Source: Peredibacter sp045999315
GTDB lineage: Bacteria; Bdellovibrionota; Bacteriovoracia; Bacteriovoracales; Bacteriovoracaceae
Assembly: GCF_045999315.1 (NCBI RefSeq)
Contig: NZ_CP174607.1
Span: forward strand, 744,001-808,000
Reading direction: 5' to 3'
Length of the DNA: 64,000 nt
Both the position numbers and the translations under genes were made by a program. The notes below the pieces were generated by a model. That model was given only the letters and a program-made list of their open reading frames with translations, searched no databases and was not told the DNA's origin. This document shows, one piece after another, positions 18,269 through 26,911 of the stretch (its first letter is position 1; the number at the start of each line of letters is the position of its first letter).

Positions 18269-19002
18269 ACCTCGTTATTCTTTTTTTCACCTTCTCGGCC
18301 CTCACGATCATCGGTCTTCTGAACGAAGAAACAAGAAATGCCACTTTCTCTCGCACGAAAGAAGAATGGACCGCGGACATGGCGGGCCTTTTCATCCAAG
18401 GTGTCATTGTCCCGGCGGTTCCTTTCCTAACGGTGCCCTTTCTCTACGAATTCTTTCCTGCCTTCGCTGGAAAAATAGATCTTAGTGGCTTTGTTCAATT
18501 CATACTTAGTTTCGTATTGGTTGATTACCTCTACTACTGGAACCATCGCATTTTTCACCGTCGTCATTATTGGTTTATTCACCGAATGCACCATAGCTCT
18601 CGACACCTGGATGTGTTTGCCACTTCCAGAAATAGCATGATCACTTCTTTTCTCTTTGTTTACATTTGGTCTGAAATTATCGGTATGTATCTTCTGAAGG
18701 ACAGCACCTTCTTTATGCTAGGTCTAGGTCTGACCTTCGCCCTTGATCTCTGGCGCCACAGCGGTGTGAAACAGCCTCATGCTCTCCATTCAGCTCTTAG
18801 CTGGGCCTTCATCATGCCCGAGCAACATGTTCTTCATCATTCACTTGTAGGAAGAAACAGAAACTATGGGGCGAATTTCTGCTGGTGGGACAAACTCCAC
18901 GGAACGTTTTCTCCTAATGAAGTAAAGAATAAAGAACTCGAAAGAATCACCAATAGAAATGTTTGGCAGGAACTCTTCACTCCCTGGAAGGTGAATAAAT
19001 GA
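18265..19002 (+). CDS. Membrane fatty-acid hydroxylase / sterol desaturase superfamily protein
   Basis: 245-residue integral membrane diiron enzyme. All three histidine clusters are present: HxxxH at 94-98 (NHRIFH), HxxHH at 106-110 (HRMHH), and HxxHH at 188-192 (HVLHH). About four membrane segments surround them. Family members hydroxylate or desaturate fatty acyl chains, sterols, carotenoids or alkanes. It overlaps the Rieske gene before it by four bases and the hexapeptide gene after it by four bases. The substrate is presumably the hydrophobic product of this cluster. Confidence 0.88.
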   Translation: MNLVILFFTFSALTIIGLLNEETRNATFSRTKEEWTADMAGLFIQGVIVPAVPFLTVPFLYEFFPAFAGKIDLSGFVQFILSFVLVDYLYYWNHRIFHRRHYWFIHRMHHSSRHLDVFATSRNSMITSFLFVYIWSEIIGMYLLKDSTFFMLGLGLTFALDLWRHSGVKQPHALHSALSWAFIMPEQHVLHHSLVGRNRNYGANFCWWDKLHGTFSPNEVKNKELERITNRNVWQELFTPWKVNK

Positions 19003-19607
19003 CCTTAGGCGGACGATTAGTTTCATTGTTCCCTCTTTTTTATCTCATCTGTGTTTTTGGATGGGTGGGGAAAATGTTTGCCGATTTCGAAACGTTTGAC
19101 CCCTTGGTTCTCATTTTCATTGTCTATCTCATGCCACTACTGATTCATCGAGTTCACTTTTTCTTTTTCCCGTTTACCGATGGCTACTGGATCCTTTCTG
19201 AAAAGAAATATAATCCATGGTGGGCCTCGCATATGTTTCAGTATCCCTTCATTGCTTGTCCGTGGATTGAAAGCCTTCTGCACTTCGTACCTGGATTGTA
19301 TTCCGCCTGGCTTCGCGCTTGGGGAAGTAAAATCGGAAAAGAGGTCTTCTGGACTCCAAGGGTAGAAATTGTTGATCGCGGGCTGGTAGAAATTGGTGAC
19401 TACTCGGTCTTTGGACATATCTCGGCCATGTGCTCCCATATGGTGGCCGACATCGACGGAAAACCAGCGCTGGTGATTAAGACCATCAAGATTGGAGAAA
19501 AGTCCTTTATTGGTGCTGATTCACAAATTGGTCCCGGCGCCATTGTCCCTCCTCGCACTAAGCTTAAACCGAAGTCCAGAATCTACTGGCGTGGCGAATG
19601 GCCGTGA
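18999..19607 (+). CDS. Membrane-anchored left-handed beta-helix (hexapeptide) transferase-like protein
   Basis: 202 residues. Two N-terminal hydrophobic segments (about 7-25 and 31-50) precede a region with hexapeptide-type repeats (VEIGDYSVFGHISAMCSHMV, IKIGEKSFIGADSQIGPGAIV). It ends shortly after the helix, so it is a short member. Such proteins are often O-acyltransferases, but no catalytic His can be assigned with confidence. It overlaps its neighbours on both sides (ATGA upstream, ten bases with the GH3-like gene downstream), placing it inside the cluster A operon. Confidence 0.7.
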   Translation: MTLGGRLVSLFPLFYLICVFGWVGKMFADFETFDPLVLIFIVYLMPLLIHRVHFFFFPFTDGYWILSEKKYNPWWASHMFQYPFIACPWIESLLHFVPGLYSAWLRAWGSKIGKEVFWTPRVEIVDRGLVEIGDYSVFGHISAMCSHMVADIDGKPALVIKTIKIGEKSFIGADSQIGPGAIVPPRTKLKPKSRIYWRGEWP

Positions 19608-20932
19608 ACATTCCTTTTCAGTTGGTCAAAGTCTCTCTCGCACTACTTGCGACCATCAAACGCAAAGAATTTATCGACGCATGTAAAAATCCGGCCCATG
19701 CACAAGCACGTCTGAAAGAGAAACTCGGACCACTTCCCGATAGACCGACCACCTATCAGAATTATGAGAACCTCAGAACTCCTGATGTGCTTTTTTACGA
19801 GACGACTTCGGGTTCTACTGGCATTAAAAAGAAAATTCCTTATACCAAGACCCTCTTAAAATCTTTTGAGAACATGTTTCTTTTATGGGCCCATGATTTA
19901 GTTTTTTACTCAGCTCTGGGTCTTAAATCCGGAAAGTTCTTTATGAGTGTCTCGCCTCAAATTGGTGAGACTGTTAAAGATGATCGCCAATACCTTTCCC
20001 CCATGGTGAATTTGCTTTTAAACCCTTTCCTCGCCTCCAATCCTAATGAACATAAGGCCCGCACTTCGGAAGAATTTCTAATGAAGATTTCGCAAGATCT
20101 TCTCAAAGCAAAGGACCTGGAAATCATTTCGATCTGGAGTCCTACTTACTTTTTGAGTGTCTTGGATTTTATGGAGACCCATGGGTTAGTGACCAATCCT
20201 GACTGGGAGGAAATCTGGCCCGAGCTTAAACTCATTTCTTGTTGGACCAGCTCTCAAGCTGAACTTTCTGCCAAAGCACTTCAGAAGAAATTTCCCCATG
20301 TAAAAATTCAAGGAAAAGGCCTTCTATTAACCGAAGCGCCTATTACTGTTCCTTGGACCGAGGCCCATGGCGATCTTCCACTACTCATGGAAACTTATCT
20401 CGAGTTCTTGGATGATAAAGGCAAGATTCATCCTCTGCATGAGATCAAACGAAATCACAAATACATTGTTCTTACCAGTACGACTAATGGTTTTCTTCGC
20501 TACAACACCTTGGACGAAGTTGAAGTCACTGGTTTCTACTTCCAAACACCTGTGCTGAAATTCTTAGGCAGAACTGGTGGACATTCAGATCTCGCAGGAG
20601 AAAAACTCTCTGATTCAATTCTGCGGGAGCTTTTTCCCTTTCCGCTCCTTCTCGTTCCTAATCAGGAAGAGGCCCTTCCCTATTATGAGGCCTATACTGA
20701 AGAATCACATGAGATAGAAAAAGGACTTCGTGAGAATTATCATTACAATCTTGCCCGCGAGTTGAATCAACTCCGTGAAGTGAAGATCATCAAAGTCCCA
20801 AATCTACGTCAAAAGTATCTGGAGTTTTATCAGTCACTAGGAATGCAGTTAGGTGACATCAAAGAAAGAATGCTGATTAACGATTCGGTGCAAGCTCAAA
20901 AATTCCGGGAATGGATTGCGAAAGGGCGCTAG
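19598..20932 (+). CDS. GH3-like adenylate-forming amide ligase
   Basis: 444 residues resembling the GH3 family of ATP-dependent acyl-acid amido synthetases. The phosphate loop is TTSGSTGIKKKIP (residues 69-81). The later motifs TSSQAE, LTEAPITVPW, FLRYNTLDEVEVTGF and GRTGGHSDLAGEKLSD follow family order. GH3 enzymes adenylate a carboxylic acid and transfer it to an amine or amino acid. In this operon it could join an oxidised acid to an amine. It is shorter than plant GH3 proteins, and its last 56 bases overlap the convergent ferritin-like gene. Confidence 0.78.
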   Translation: MAVNIPFQLVKVSLALLATIKRKEFIDACKNPAHAQARLKEKLGPLPDRPTTYQNYENLRTPDVLFYETTSGSTGIKKKIPYTKTLLKSFENMFLLWAHDLVFYSALGLKSGKFFMSVSPQIGETVKDDRQYLSPMVNLLLNPFLASNPNEHKARTSEEFLMKISQDLLKAKDLEIISIWSPTYFLSVLDFMETHGLVTNPDWEEIWPELKLISCWTSSQAELSAKALQKKFPHVKIQGKGLLLTEAPITVPWTEAHGDLPLLMETYLEFLDDKGKIHPLHEIKRNHKYIVLTSTTNGFLRYNTLDEVEVTGFYFQTPVLKFLGRTGGHSDLAGEKLSDSILRELFPFPLLLVPNQEEALPYYEAYTEESHEIEKGLRENYHYNLARELNQLREVKIIKVPNLRQKYLEFYQSLGMQLGDIKERMLINDSVQAQKFREWIAKGR

Positions 20933-21839
20933 TCATTTCTTCCAATGACATCGGTGTAAGATACCCCTTGGCCTTGACCCTTTCTAAAACTTCATCTGGT
21001 AAACTCTTCGCAATCAGTTGTCCTAAGAGTTCCATTTTCCCACTGGTCACCACTACCGCATTGGTCTCTATTAGAAATTGTTTTAATTGCTCAACACTTG
21101 GATTTTCAAACTGACGGAAGACCTCTTCACAAATGCTATAAGGACCGACCTTCACCATAAAAGAGATGCGTTCAAAGTATCCCATGAACTCATCGACTTC
21201 CTTATCACTCATACCATTCTTATGATTCGTAAATAGAATCACACCGGCCGAATGGTGACGGATTTCATCTTTCACAATGTTCTTAAAAGTTTTGGCAACG
21301 TTCTCGTCTTTGGCGGTTTTTGCCAAGGTCTTATAGTAATTAAGTCCCCAACCTTCGAGGAGAATTTGAATCAAAAGTAAGTGAGAAGTTCTTTGCGCTT
21401 CTTGAATGATTTCACCAATAAGAAGCGAGAATGAAGGAATGCTTTCAAGTGAGGTGCTGAAGTTCGCAAGAGACTCCACCATTCGTAAATGCTTTGCCTC
21501 TTCCTCGCCCACAAAACAATAAAACTCGCGCTCTTCTTTATTTTTGGCAGCCAGATTCATTTTTCCAGCGTAGGCCATGCCAGCGCACTCAATGAAGTAC
21601 GCCTCTTGGAGAATCTTTTGACTAAGAGATACTAGAATAGAATTACGGGCCTCAGCTGAAAGCGATTTCCAGGTCTCAGATTTTTTTACATGAAAAAAAT
21701 CTTCGTCCCAAATTGGAACATTCTCTTTCCCCATAGGATTCTTTGTCTCCCCATGGACCTTTGCCGTAAGCTCCAGGAGATTTAAAAACTCCTTTTGCTC
21801 TTTAGGCAAGTTTGAAAGAAAGAGATGAGGAAACTTCAA
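20877..21839 (-). CDS. Ferritin-like diiron protein
   Basis: 320-residue helical protein with two ferritin-type metal half-sites. The first has a Glu in QEAYFIECAG and then E114/H117 in GEEEAKHL. The second has Glu162 in LLEGWG and then E192/H195 in DEIRHH. This is the arrangement of ferritin-like diiron oxidases or oxygenases, and the exact family is not recognised. It is the last gene of the minus-strand half of cluster A, coupled to the SDR gene by an ATGA overlap. It runs 56 bases into the end of the GH3-like gene. Confidence 0.7.
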   Translation of the reverse strand: MKFPHLFLSNLPKEQKEFLNLLELTAKVHGETKNPMGKENVPIWDEDFFHVKKSETWKSLSAEARNSILVSLSQKILQEAYFIECAGMAYAGKMNLAAKNKEEREFYCFVGEEEAKHLRMVESLANFSTSLESIPSFSLLIGEIIQEAQRTSHLLLIQILLEGWGLNYYKTLAKTAKDENVAKTFKNIVKDEIRHHSAGVILFTNHKNGMSDKEVDEFMGYFERISFMVKVGPYSICEEVFRQFENPSVEQLKQFLIETNAVVVTSGKMELLGQLIAKSLPDEVLERVKAKGYLTPMSLEEMTSALSQSIPGIFELAPNR

Positions 21840-22681
21840 GCAATCTTCCCAGTGAATAGTTTTTTAAAAGCCACATCCATGATGCCGTAATAAAGCCCGG
21901 TCGGAAGAAATCTTCTTAGAACGTAGCTCATGCCACCGTCCTTACCGAACACCTTTCTCATCGGCAGTTTCGAGCGTTTAGATAGCTTTAAAATACCTTC
22001 AGATACCTCTGTCGGTTCCTGAGGCTTACGGGCCGAGATCTTGGCGTGAATCTTCTTATAGTTTTCGAATTGTTGGCGGTAAACACTCGCTGGATTCTTC
22101 ATACTCCAAGCGAGATTAGGACCGAAATTGGTACGGTATCCACCCGGCTCGATGAGACAGACCTGCACACCATGGGGAGCAAGTTCCCCACGAAGTGATT
22201 CAGTCAGACCTTCCACCGCAAACTTACTGGCACAGTAAAGACTTGTTAGCGGAAATCCCATGAAACCGAACACAGAAGAGAAGTTAAAAATCTTCCCACG
22301 AGACAATCTCAAAAGAGGAAGAAACGCTTGGGTCACATTCACAGTTCCAAAGAAATTCACTTCCATTTGGTAACGGATTTCTTCTTCTTGAAGGTCCTCA
22401 AGAGCACCAAAAAGCCCATAACCAGCATTATTGATGAGAATATCAATTGAGCCAAACTGTGTTTCAACTTCTTTCACAGCGGCGGCAACTTCGGATTTAT
22501 TTGTCACGTCCATCGAAATCTCCGTCAGACGCGCATTGGGTTTTCTTTCTGATTCAAAAATTTCTTTTCTTGAAGTGAGATTTCTTCCGGTTGCAATGAC
22601 ATGATCTCCATTACGAAGAAACGCATGCACGAGGAGCTTGCCAAAACCAGAAGTGGCACCTGTAATTAATACTTTTCTCAT
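21836..22681 (-). CDS. Short-chain dehydrogenase/reductase (SDR)
   Basis: 281-residue NAD(P)-dependent oxidoreductase of the classical SDR fold. The cofactor motif is GATSGFG (8-14), the structural motif is NNAGYG (84-89), Ser135/136 lie in NFSSVFG, and the catalytic pair is Tyr149/Lys153 (YCASK). It probably interconverts an alcohol and a ketone made by the neighbouring oxygenases. It overlaps both neighbours by four bases. Confidence 0.92.
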   Translation of the reverse strand: MRKVLITGATSGFGKLLVHAFLRNGDHVIATGRNLTSRKEIFESERKPNARLTEISMDVTNKSEVAAAVKEVETQFGSIDILINNAGYGLFGALEDLQEEEIRYQMEVNFFGTVNVTQAFLPLLRLSRGKIFNFSSVFGFMGFPLTSLYCASKFAVEGLTESLRGELAPHGVQVCLIEPGGYRTNFGPNLAWSMKNPASVYRQQFENYKKIHAKISARKPQEPTEVSEGILKLSKRSKLPMRKVFGKDGGMSYVLRRFLPTGLYYGIMDVAFKKLFTGKIA

Positions 22682-23406
22682 TTTTTTCTCACTTGAAATG
22701 CTTTCTTTAAAGCGTATTTAAATGGCATCCAGACTGTCATCTTGGCAATGCAAGTCAGCTCATGTCCGTCCTGCCACTTAGGGTTCTGTTGTTGGAAAAA
22801 GGCGATCCGCGGCTCTTTCAAAAGCTCCGGAGTAATATCGGCCACATGCTCTCGTAAAGCACATGAGCGACCATCATAAGCAATAATGCCAGTATCAGGA
22901 TGATAGTGCTCACCGAATTTTTTTGCATAAAACTCATTCATAAGAGCTTTATATTCGGGTGGTATCGCCTGATCATAGCGCGGATAATGATAAGCGAAGT
23001 TATTGGCCATCAAAAGATAAGTTTTGTAGCCCTTAGAAATTAAGAACCAATAGACCGCGGTTCCCGGTCGCTTCATTTTTAATTTCCACAGATACTTTAA
23101 GAACTCAATACCAAGAGCTGGCGATCCCCAATATTCTTTGTTGGTAACAGTGTCTCCACTGTAAACACCAAGAACGTTCTTACCGGCCTTCTTAAGTGGA
23201 ACTCGTAAAAGAGTCGAAAAGCCCTGAATCGAACGATCCTGCTTGTCACGAAGAATGATGACATGGTTCTTCTCATAGAGATCATGTTCAAAAGTCACGA
23301 GAGTATGATTCTGATAGTACTCAGAAAAAAGTTGATACATCCTTTCGATGTCTGAACGCTTTAATTTTTTCACTCGTACCGTAGAAGCTATTAGCTGTTT
23401 TCTCAT
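22678..23406 (-). CDS. Unknown protein, possibly GNAT-like
   Basis: 242 residues from the ATG that overlaps the Rieske stop (ATGA); a start four codons earlier is also possible. The first half (KLKRSDIERMYQLFSEYY, then VIILRDK and IQGFSTLLRVPL) has the rhythm of an N-acetyltransferase-like fold, but no acetyl-CoA loop is clear. The second half has NNFAYHYPRY and PPEYKALMNEF. It lies between Rieske and SDR genes in a coupled operon, so a role in the same pathway is likely. I cannot name a function. Confidence 0.65.
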   Translation of the reverse strand: MRKQLIASTVRVKKLKRSDIERMYQLFSEYYQNHTLVTFEHDLYEKNHVIILRDKQDRSIQGFSTLLRVPLKKAGKNVLGVYSGDTVTNKEYWGSPALGIEFLKYLWKLKMKRPGTAVYWFLISKGYKTYLLMANNFAYHYPRYDQAIPPEYKALMNEFYAKKFGEHYHPDTGIIAYDGRSCALREHVADITPELLKEPRIAFFQQQNPKWQDGHELTCIAKMTVWMPFKYALKKAFQVRKK

Positions 23407-24452
23407 GGAAGCTTCCAAGGTGAAGATTTTAATTTATTTACGTACTGGATATACTGGGCCACCGGTCGATCAATTGAGAGGAGTGTTCCTGGGTAAAAGC
23501 GCATGTTCTCATACACTTCTCCGTCTTCGCCTTGAAGAGAATTAAAACCCATCTTGGTCATCATAATAAGGGCGCGTTCGATGAGTCTACCGAATGGTCC
23601 TGACCGTTTCTTCGTCACAAAAATCGGTTGAACCAATATTCTCCCCTTCGCAATCGGACGATAAGCAAAAATCATATGAAGCGTGGGCCACTTCTTTCCA
23701 AAGAAATAAACGTCCTTCATGAGAGTCAGAAAACCGTTATTTCCGTGATCGTATCTCATGGAGTATGAGTATTCTGGGCCCAAAAAGAACTTCGAAATTT
23801 TTTCAAAGAGATTCCCCTCACCGATTTTTCCGGTCAGAGTAATGTCCATCAGGTTCCCTGCTTCGGGTTCAGCGATGTCCACCTTCATCTCGATATCTAA
23901 GCTGTGGACGGTCTTTAAATGTTGAGGATCAATCCCGTTAATCATTGTCACATGATGGTGACAAGTTCTCTCGTAGCTTTGACCAAAATGGATGATAGTA
24001 TTCTTGTGATCTTCAATTTCGGGAAAATCCACCAGCTGATGTTTTGGATTGGCATCGGGATAGACCCAGATCGAGCCGTATTTTTCAGTAACTGAATAAA
24101 AAGGAACTTTCGCTTTGGCAGGAATTTCATTCTGGCAGGGAACCTTAATACAAGTTCCTTCCGTATTAAACTGCCAGTGATGAAAAAAACATCTCACGGA
24201 ATTCCCGATGACTTTGCCTTTTCCTAAATGAGTTCCCATGTGAGGGCAGTAAGCATCGAGAGCTCCGACCTTTCCGTCTTCACCTCTGAAGATCACTAAC
24301 TCTTGTCCGCACAGCTGCAATGACCTCACACCGCCAATAGGCAATTCTTTTGAAGGTAAAGCATAGTACCAACCATAGGCGACTTCATTCCAGTTGTTGA
24401 AAACGGGAAAGTCTTGGATGGGCTGAGTTGTTTGGTTTTTAACCGCGTACAT
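23403..24452 (-). CDS. Rieske non-haem iron oxygenase (cluster A, no. 3)
   Basis: 349 residues. Rieske ligands are Cys69, His71, Cys88 and His91 (CPHMGTH, CFFHHW). The iron site is Asp175, His178 and His183 (GIDPQHLKTVH), preceded by HHH. The N-terminus (PVFNNWNEVAYGWYY) closely resembles the two cluster B proteins (FNNWNSV, FNNWDVV), so these three are paralogues. It is the first gene of the minus-strand operon and starts 62 bases after the helicase stop, which leaves little room for an independent promoter. Confidence 0.92.
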   Translation of the reverse strand: MYAVKNQTTQPIQDFPVFNNWNEVAYGWYYALPSKELPIGGVRSLQLCGQELVIFRGEDGKVGALDAYCPHMGTHLGKGKVIGNSVRCFFHHWQFNTEGTCIKVPCQNEIPAKAKVPFYSVTEKYGSIWVYPDANPKHQLVDFPEIEDHKNTIIHFGQSYERTCHHHVTMINGIDPQHLKTVHSLDIEMKVDIAEPEAGNLMDITLTGKIGEGNLFEKISKFFLGPEYSYSMRYDHGNNGFLTLMKDVYFFGKKWPTLHMIFAYRPIAKGRILVQPIFVTKKRSGPFGRLIERALIMMTKMGFNSLQGEDGEVYENMRFYPGTLLSIDRPVAQYIQYVNKLKSSPWKLP

Positions 24453-24514
24453 CCTTAAAATTTTAAGAGTGAACAGGATGGCCGTCGAGATAGGGTGATT
24501 TTGTCGTTAGGAGA

Positions 24515-26911
24515 CTAGTTTACTTCAGTATCTTCAATCTTGGCCCAGAAGCTCCTGACATCATTAAGAATAGAACTCGATACCAGTTCCCTCGGCGACG
24601 ACTGAAACCAGTCCTGAGGAAGAGATTGTGAATAACTTTTTTCTAGAAAGCGGTCATCCATTAAAACAATAATTCCACGGTCACTTTCCGTCCTGATCAC
24701 TCTCCCCGCTGCTTGGACCGCCTTTGCCATGGCCGGAAAAGTATAGGCATAATCAAAACCCGCCTGATAGGAGGTCTCATAGTAGTCTTTCATGCGTTCA
24801 CGTTCAAAATCAAAACTCGGAAGTGGTGGGCCAATCACAAAGGCACCAATCACCATATCGCCTGCATAATCAATTCCTTCTGAAAAGACTCCGCCTTGAA
24901 CTCCGAAAAGAATCGTAGGTCCTGTTTGTGCTTTTAGCTTTTCAAGGACCTCTTCCACGTCACTATTTTTCATATATCGGTTTTGTTTAATGACCGTGAA
25001 TCCGGCCGGTACTTTGAAAGTTGCGAGTGTCTTCTCCATGAAATCAAAACTCGGAAAGAACGCCAGATAATTTCCAGGACGAAGACTTGTCACTCGTTGA
25101 ATTGTTTCAGCGACCTTAGGGTAGTTTTGTTGTCTCGCTGAAAATTTGGTGGAGATTTGAGGGATGATCAGGACCTTTCTATTCTCGGCCTTAAACGGAG
25201 AAAGAAACTCTTCCAGAATAAGTTTTTCGTCAGCAAGACCTGCTAACTTCGCATAGTAATCAAATGGCTTTAAGGTCGCTGAGAAAGCGACCACATTTTG
25301 AAAATTGTTATAACGATCTTTAATCAGTTCCGAAGCATCACAACAGGTGATCTTAATCGAGTGATTCTTTCCATCGTTCTGGCCGGTAATAAAAAATGCC
25401 GAATCAGTTGTTCCTACTGTCATGAGGGTGTCCGAAAACTCTCCCCAGTAAAACACCAATCTTAAAACCACGTCTCGAGCCTTAATCTCAACGTCAGACT
25501 CAAGGTATTTTGAAAGGAACGCTTTAAGTTCTTCATTCACAGCGATGAATGGATCAATGTCGAGCTTCAATGCTTTTGTTTCCACTGCATCTGGACTCGC
25601 CTCTTTAATCGTCATGAGGCACAGATCAATCAGTTCTTCTCCGTCGCGAGCAAACTTCTTAGGAAGATCTTTCATGTCTTCACGCATGTTTTCAATACTG
25701 TGACTTGAAAGCACCGGAGAGAACTGTCCCATAGTTCGACTTGGTAGATTGTGGGCCTCATCGATGGCGAGATTAGGTCTGCCTTCTTGAGAGTAACCAG
25801 TCGCACTTAAACGCCCAATCGTTCCTTCATGACCAAAAATATAATTGTAGTCACAAATGACAGTATCTGCTTCTTCGATCGCCTCAATCTGAAGTTCAAA
25901 TGGGCAGACCTCATATTTTTCCGCCATGTTCTTAAACACGCGGGAAGTAAGTTTCTTCTTCTTATGAAGTTCATTACGCAGATCATGAGTATTGAGTTTA
26001 TCGTAATAGTCTTTAGCAAACTCACAGTAGTCTGGATTACACAAAGGCTCGGCCTTCATGCACATCTTACTTTTTGCCGTGATGGTTAGAGATTTCGCAT
26101 TACAACCTTTCACTTGAAGCTTTTCAATCGCTTCTTCGGCCACAGACTGTTGGCTATTTTTGGGAGTGATGTAAATCACTCGTTGACCACGCTTCAAAGA
26201 TTCTTTGAGCGAGGGATACAAAACTCCCATGGTTTTACCTAGACCCGTCGGGGCCTGGATCATCATACGTTTTTGTTTCTCCATTCCCGCTTCAATGAAC
26301 TGAATAAGTTCCATCTGGCCCTGACGAGGAGTGGGAAACGGGAACGGCATATTTTCTGAAAGTTTAATTCTTCGAGCGAGTCGCTTCTCGGCCTTAATGG
26401 CGTTCTCCACCAATTCATCTAACCTTCGATCAAGCCATGATTCATACTCAAAGCGATCGAGATAGGCGCTTACATCTTGACTCTCCTCTCGACGAGAAGA
26501 CACCAAGTGAAAACTTAAATCTGGTTTCACATCATTCTGGACCCAATAAAAATATCCATAAGTCAGAAGTTGAAGGTAATAAGGATGATCCATGCGTTTA
26601 TCCCGCAGGGTCTTCCCTAGATCGAAAATATTAAAGCTCGATTTGATTTCTTCAATGTGAGGTTTTTCACCTGGAATGAATCCATCCATGCGTCCAGAAA
26701 CTTCAAAGCGGTAACCATCTCGATCAAAAAAGTGATTGATACTCACTTCTGATTCGTAATCTGGAATTTCTGCAATTCTTTCGGCCTGAACTTTTTGATG
26801 AAGCTCACGTCCTTTCTCCATGCTGGTCTTATAACCTGAAGAAGGTTCAATGCTTCCTCTTAACGGAGACGGCATGGCAAAGTCTTGGAGAGAAAGCTTA
26901 ATGACTTTCAT
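24515..26911 (-). CDS. PD-(D/E)XK nuclease fused to Rad3/DinG-type helicase
   Basis: 798-residue predicted 5'-3' DNA helicase of the XPD/DinG superfamily with an N-terminal nuclease-like module. Nuclease signature: GRMDGF (Asp76) followed by EEIK (Glu88, Lys90). Helicase signatures: Walker A QAPTGLGKTMG, Walker B DEAHNLP, and late motifs QAAGRVIRT. Four cysteines in the first helicase domain (KMC, PLC, DYC and EVC contexts) match the XPD 4Fe-4S site. It overlaps the upstream MBL gene by four bases, making a two-gene DNA-processing unit likely acting in repair. Confidence 0.85.
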   Translation of the reverse strand: MKVIKLSLQDFAMPSPLRGSIEPSSGYKTSMEKGRELHQKVQAERIAEIPDYESEVSINHFFDRDGYRFEVSGRMDGFIPGEKPHIEEIKSSFNIFDLGKTLRDKRMDHPYYLQLLTYGYFYWVQNDVKPDLSFHLVSSRREESQDVSAYLDRFEYESWLDRRLDELVENAIKAEKRLARRIKLSENMPFPFPTPRQGQMELIQFIEAGMEKQKRMMIQAPTGLGKTMGVLYPSLKESLKRGQRVIYITPKNSQQSVAEEAIEKLQVKGCNAKSLTITAKSKMCMKAEPLCNPDYCEFAKDYYDKLNTHDLRNELHKKKKLTSRVFKNMAEKYEVCPFELQIEAIEEADTVICDYNYIFGHEGTIGRLSATGYSQEGRPNLAIDEAHNLPSRTMGQFSPVLSSHSIENMREDMKDLPKKFARDGEELIDLCLMTIKEASPDAVETKALKLDIDPFIAVNEELKAFLSKYLESDVEIKARDVVLRLVFYWGEFSDTLMTVGTTDSAFFITGQNDGKNHSIKITCCDASELIKDRYNNFQNVVAFSATLKPFDYYAKLAGLADEKLILEEFLSPFKAENRKVLIIPQISTKFSARQQNYPKVAETIQRVTSLRPGNYLAFFPSFDFMEKTLATFKVPAGFTVIKQNRYMKNSDVEEVLEKLKAQTGPTILFGVQGGVFSEGIDYAGDMVIGAFVIGPPLPSFDFERERMKDYYETSYQAGFDYAYTFPAMAKAVQAAGRVIRTESDRGIIVLMDDRFLEKSYSQSLPQDWFQSSPRELVSSSILNDVRSFWAKIEDTEVN

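Noticed and set aside
18183..18485. 100-codon plus-strand frame across the Rieske/hydroxylase junction
   Set aside because: Shadow of two well-supported overlapping genes; no domain or start signal.
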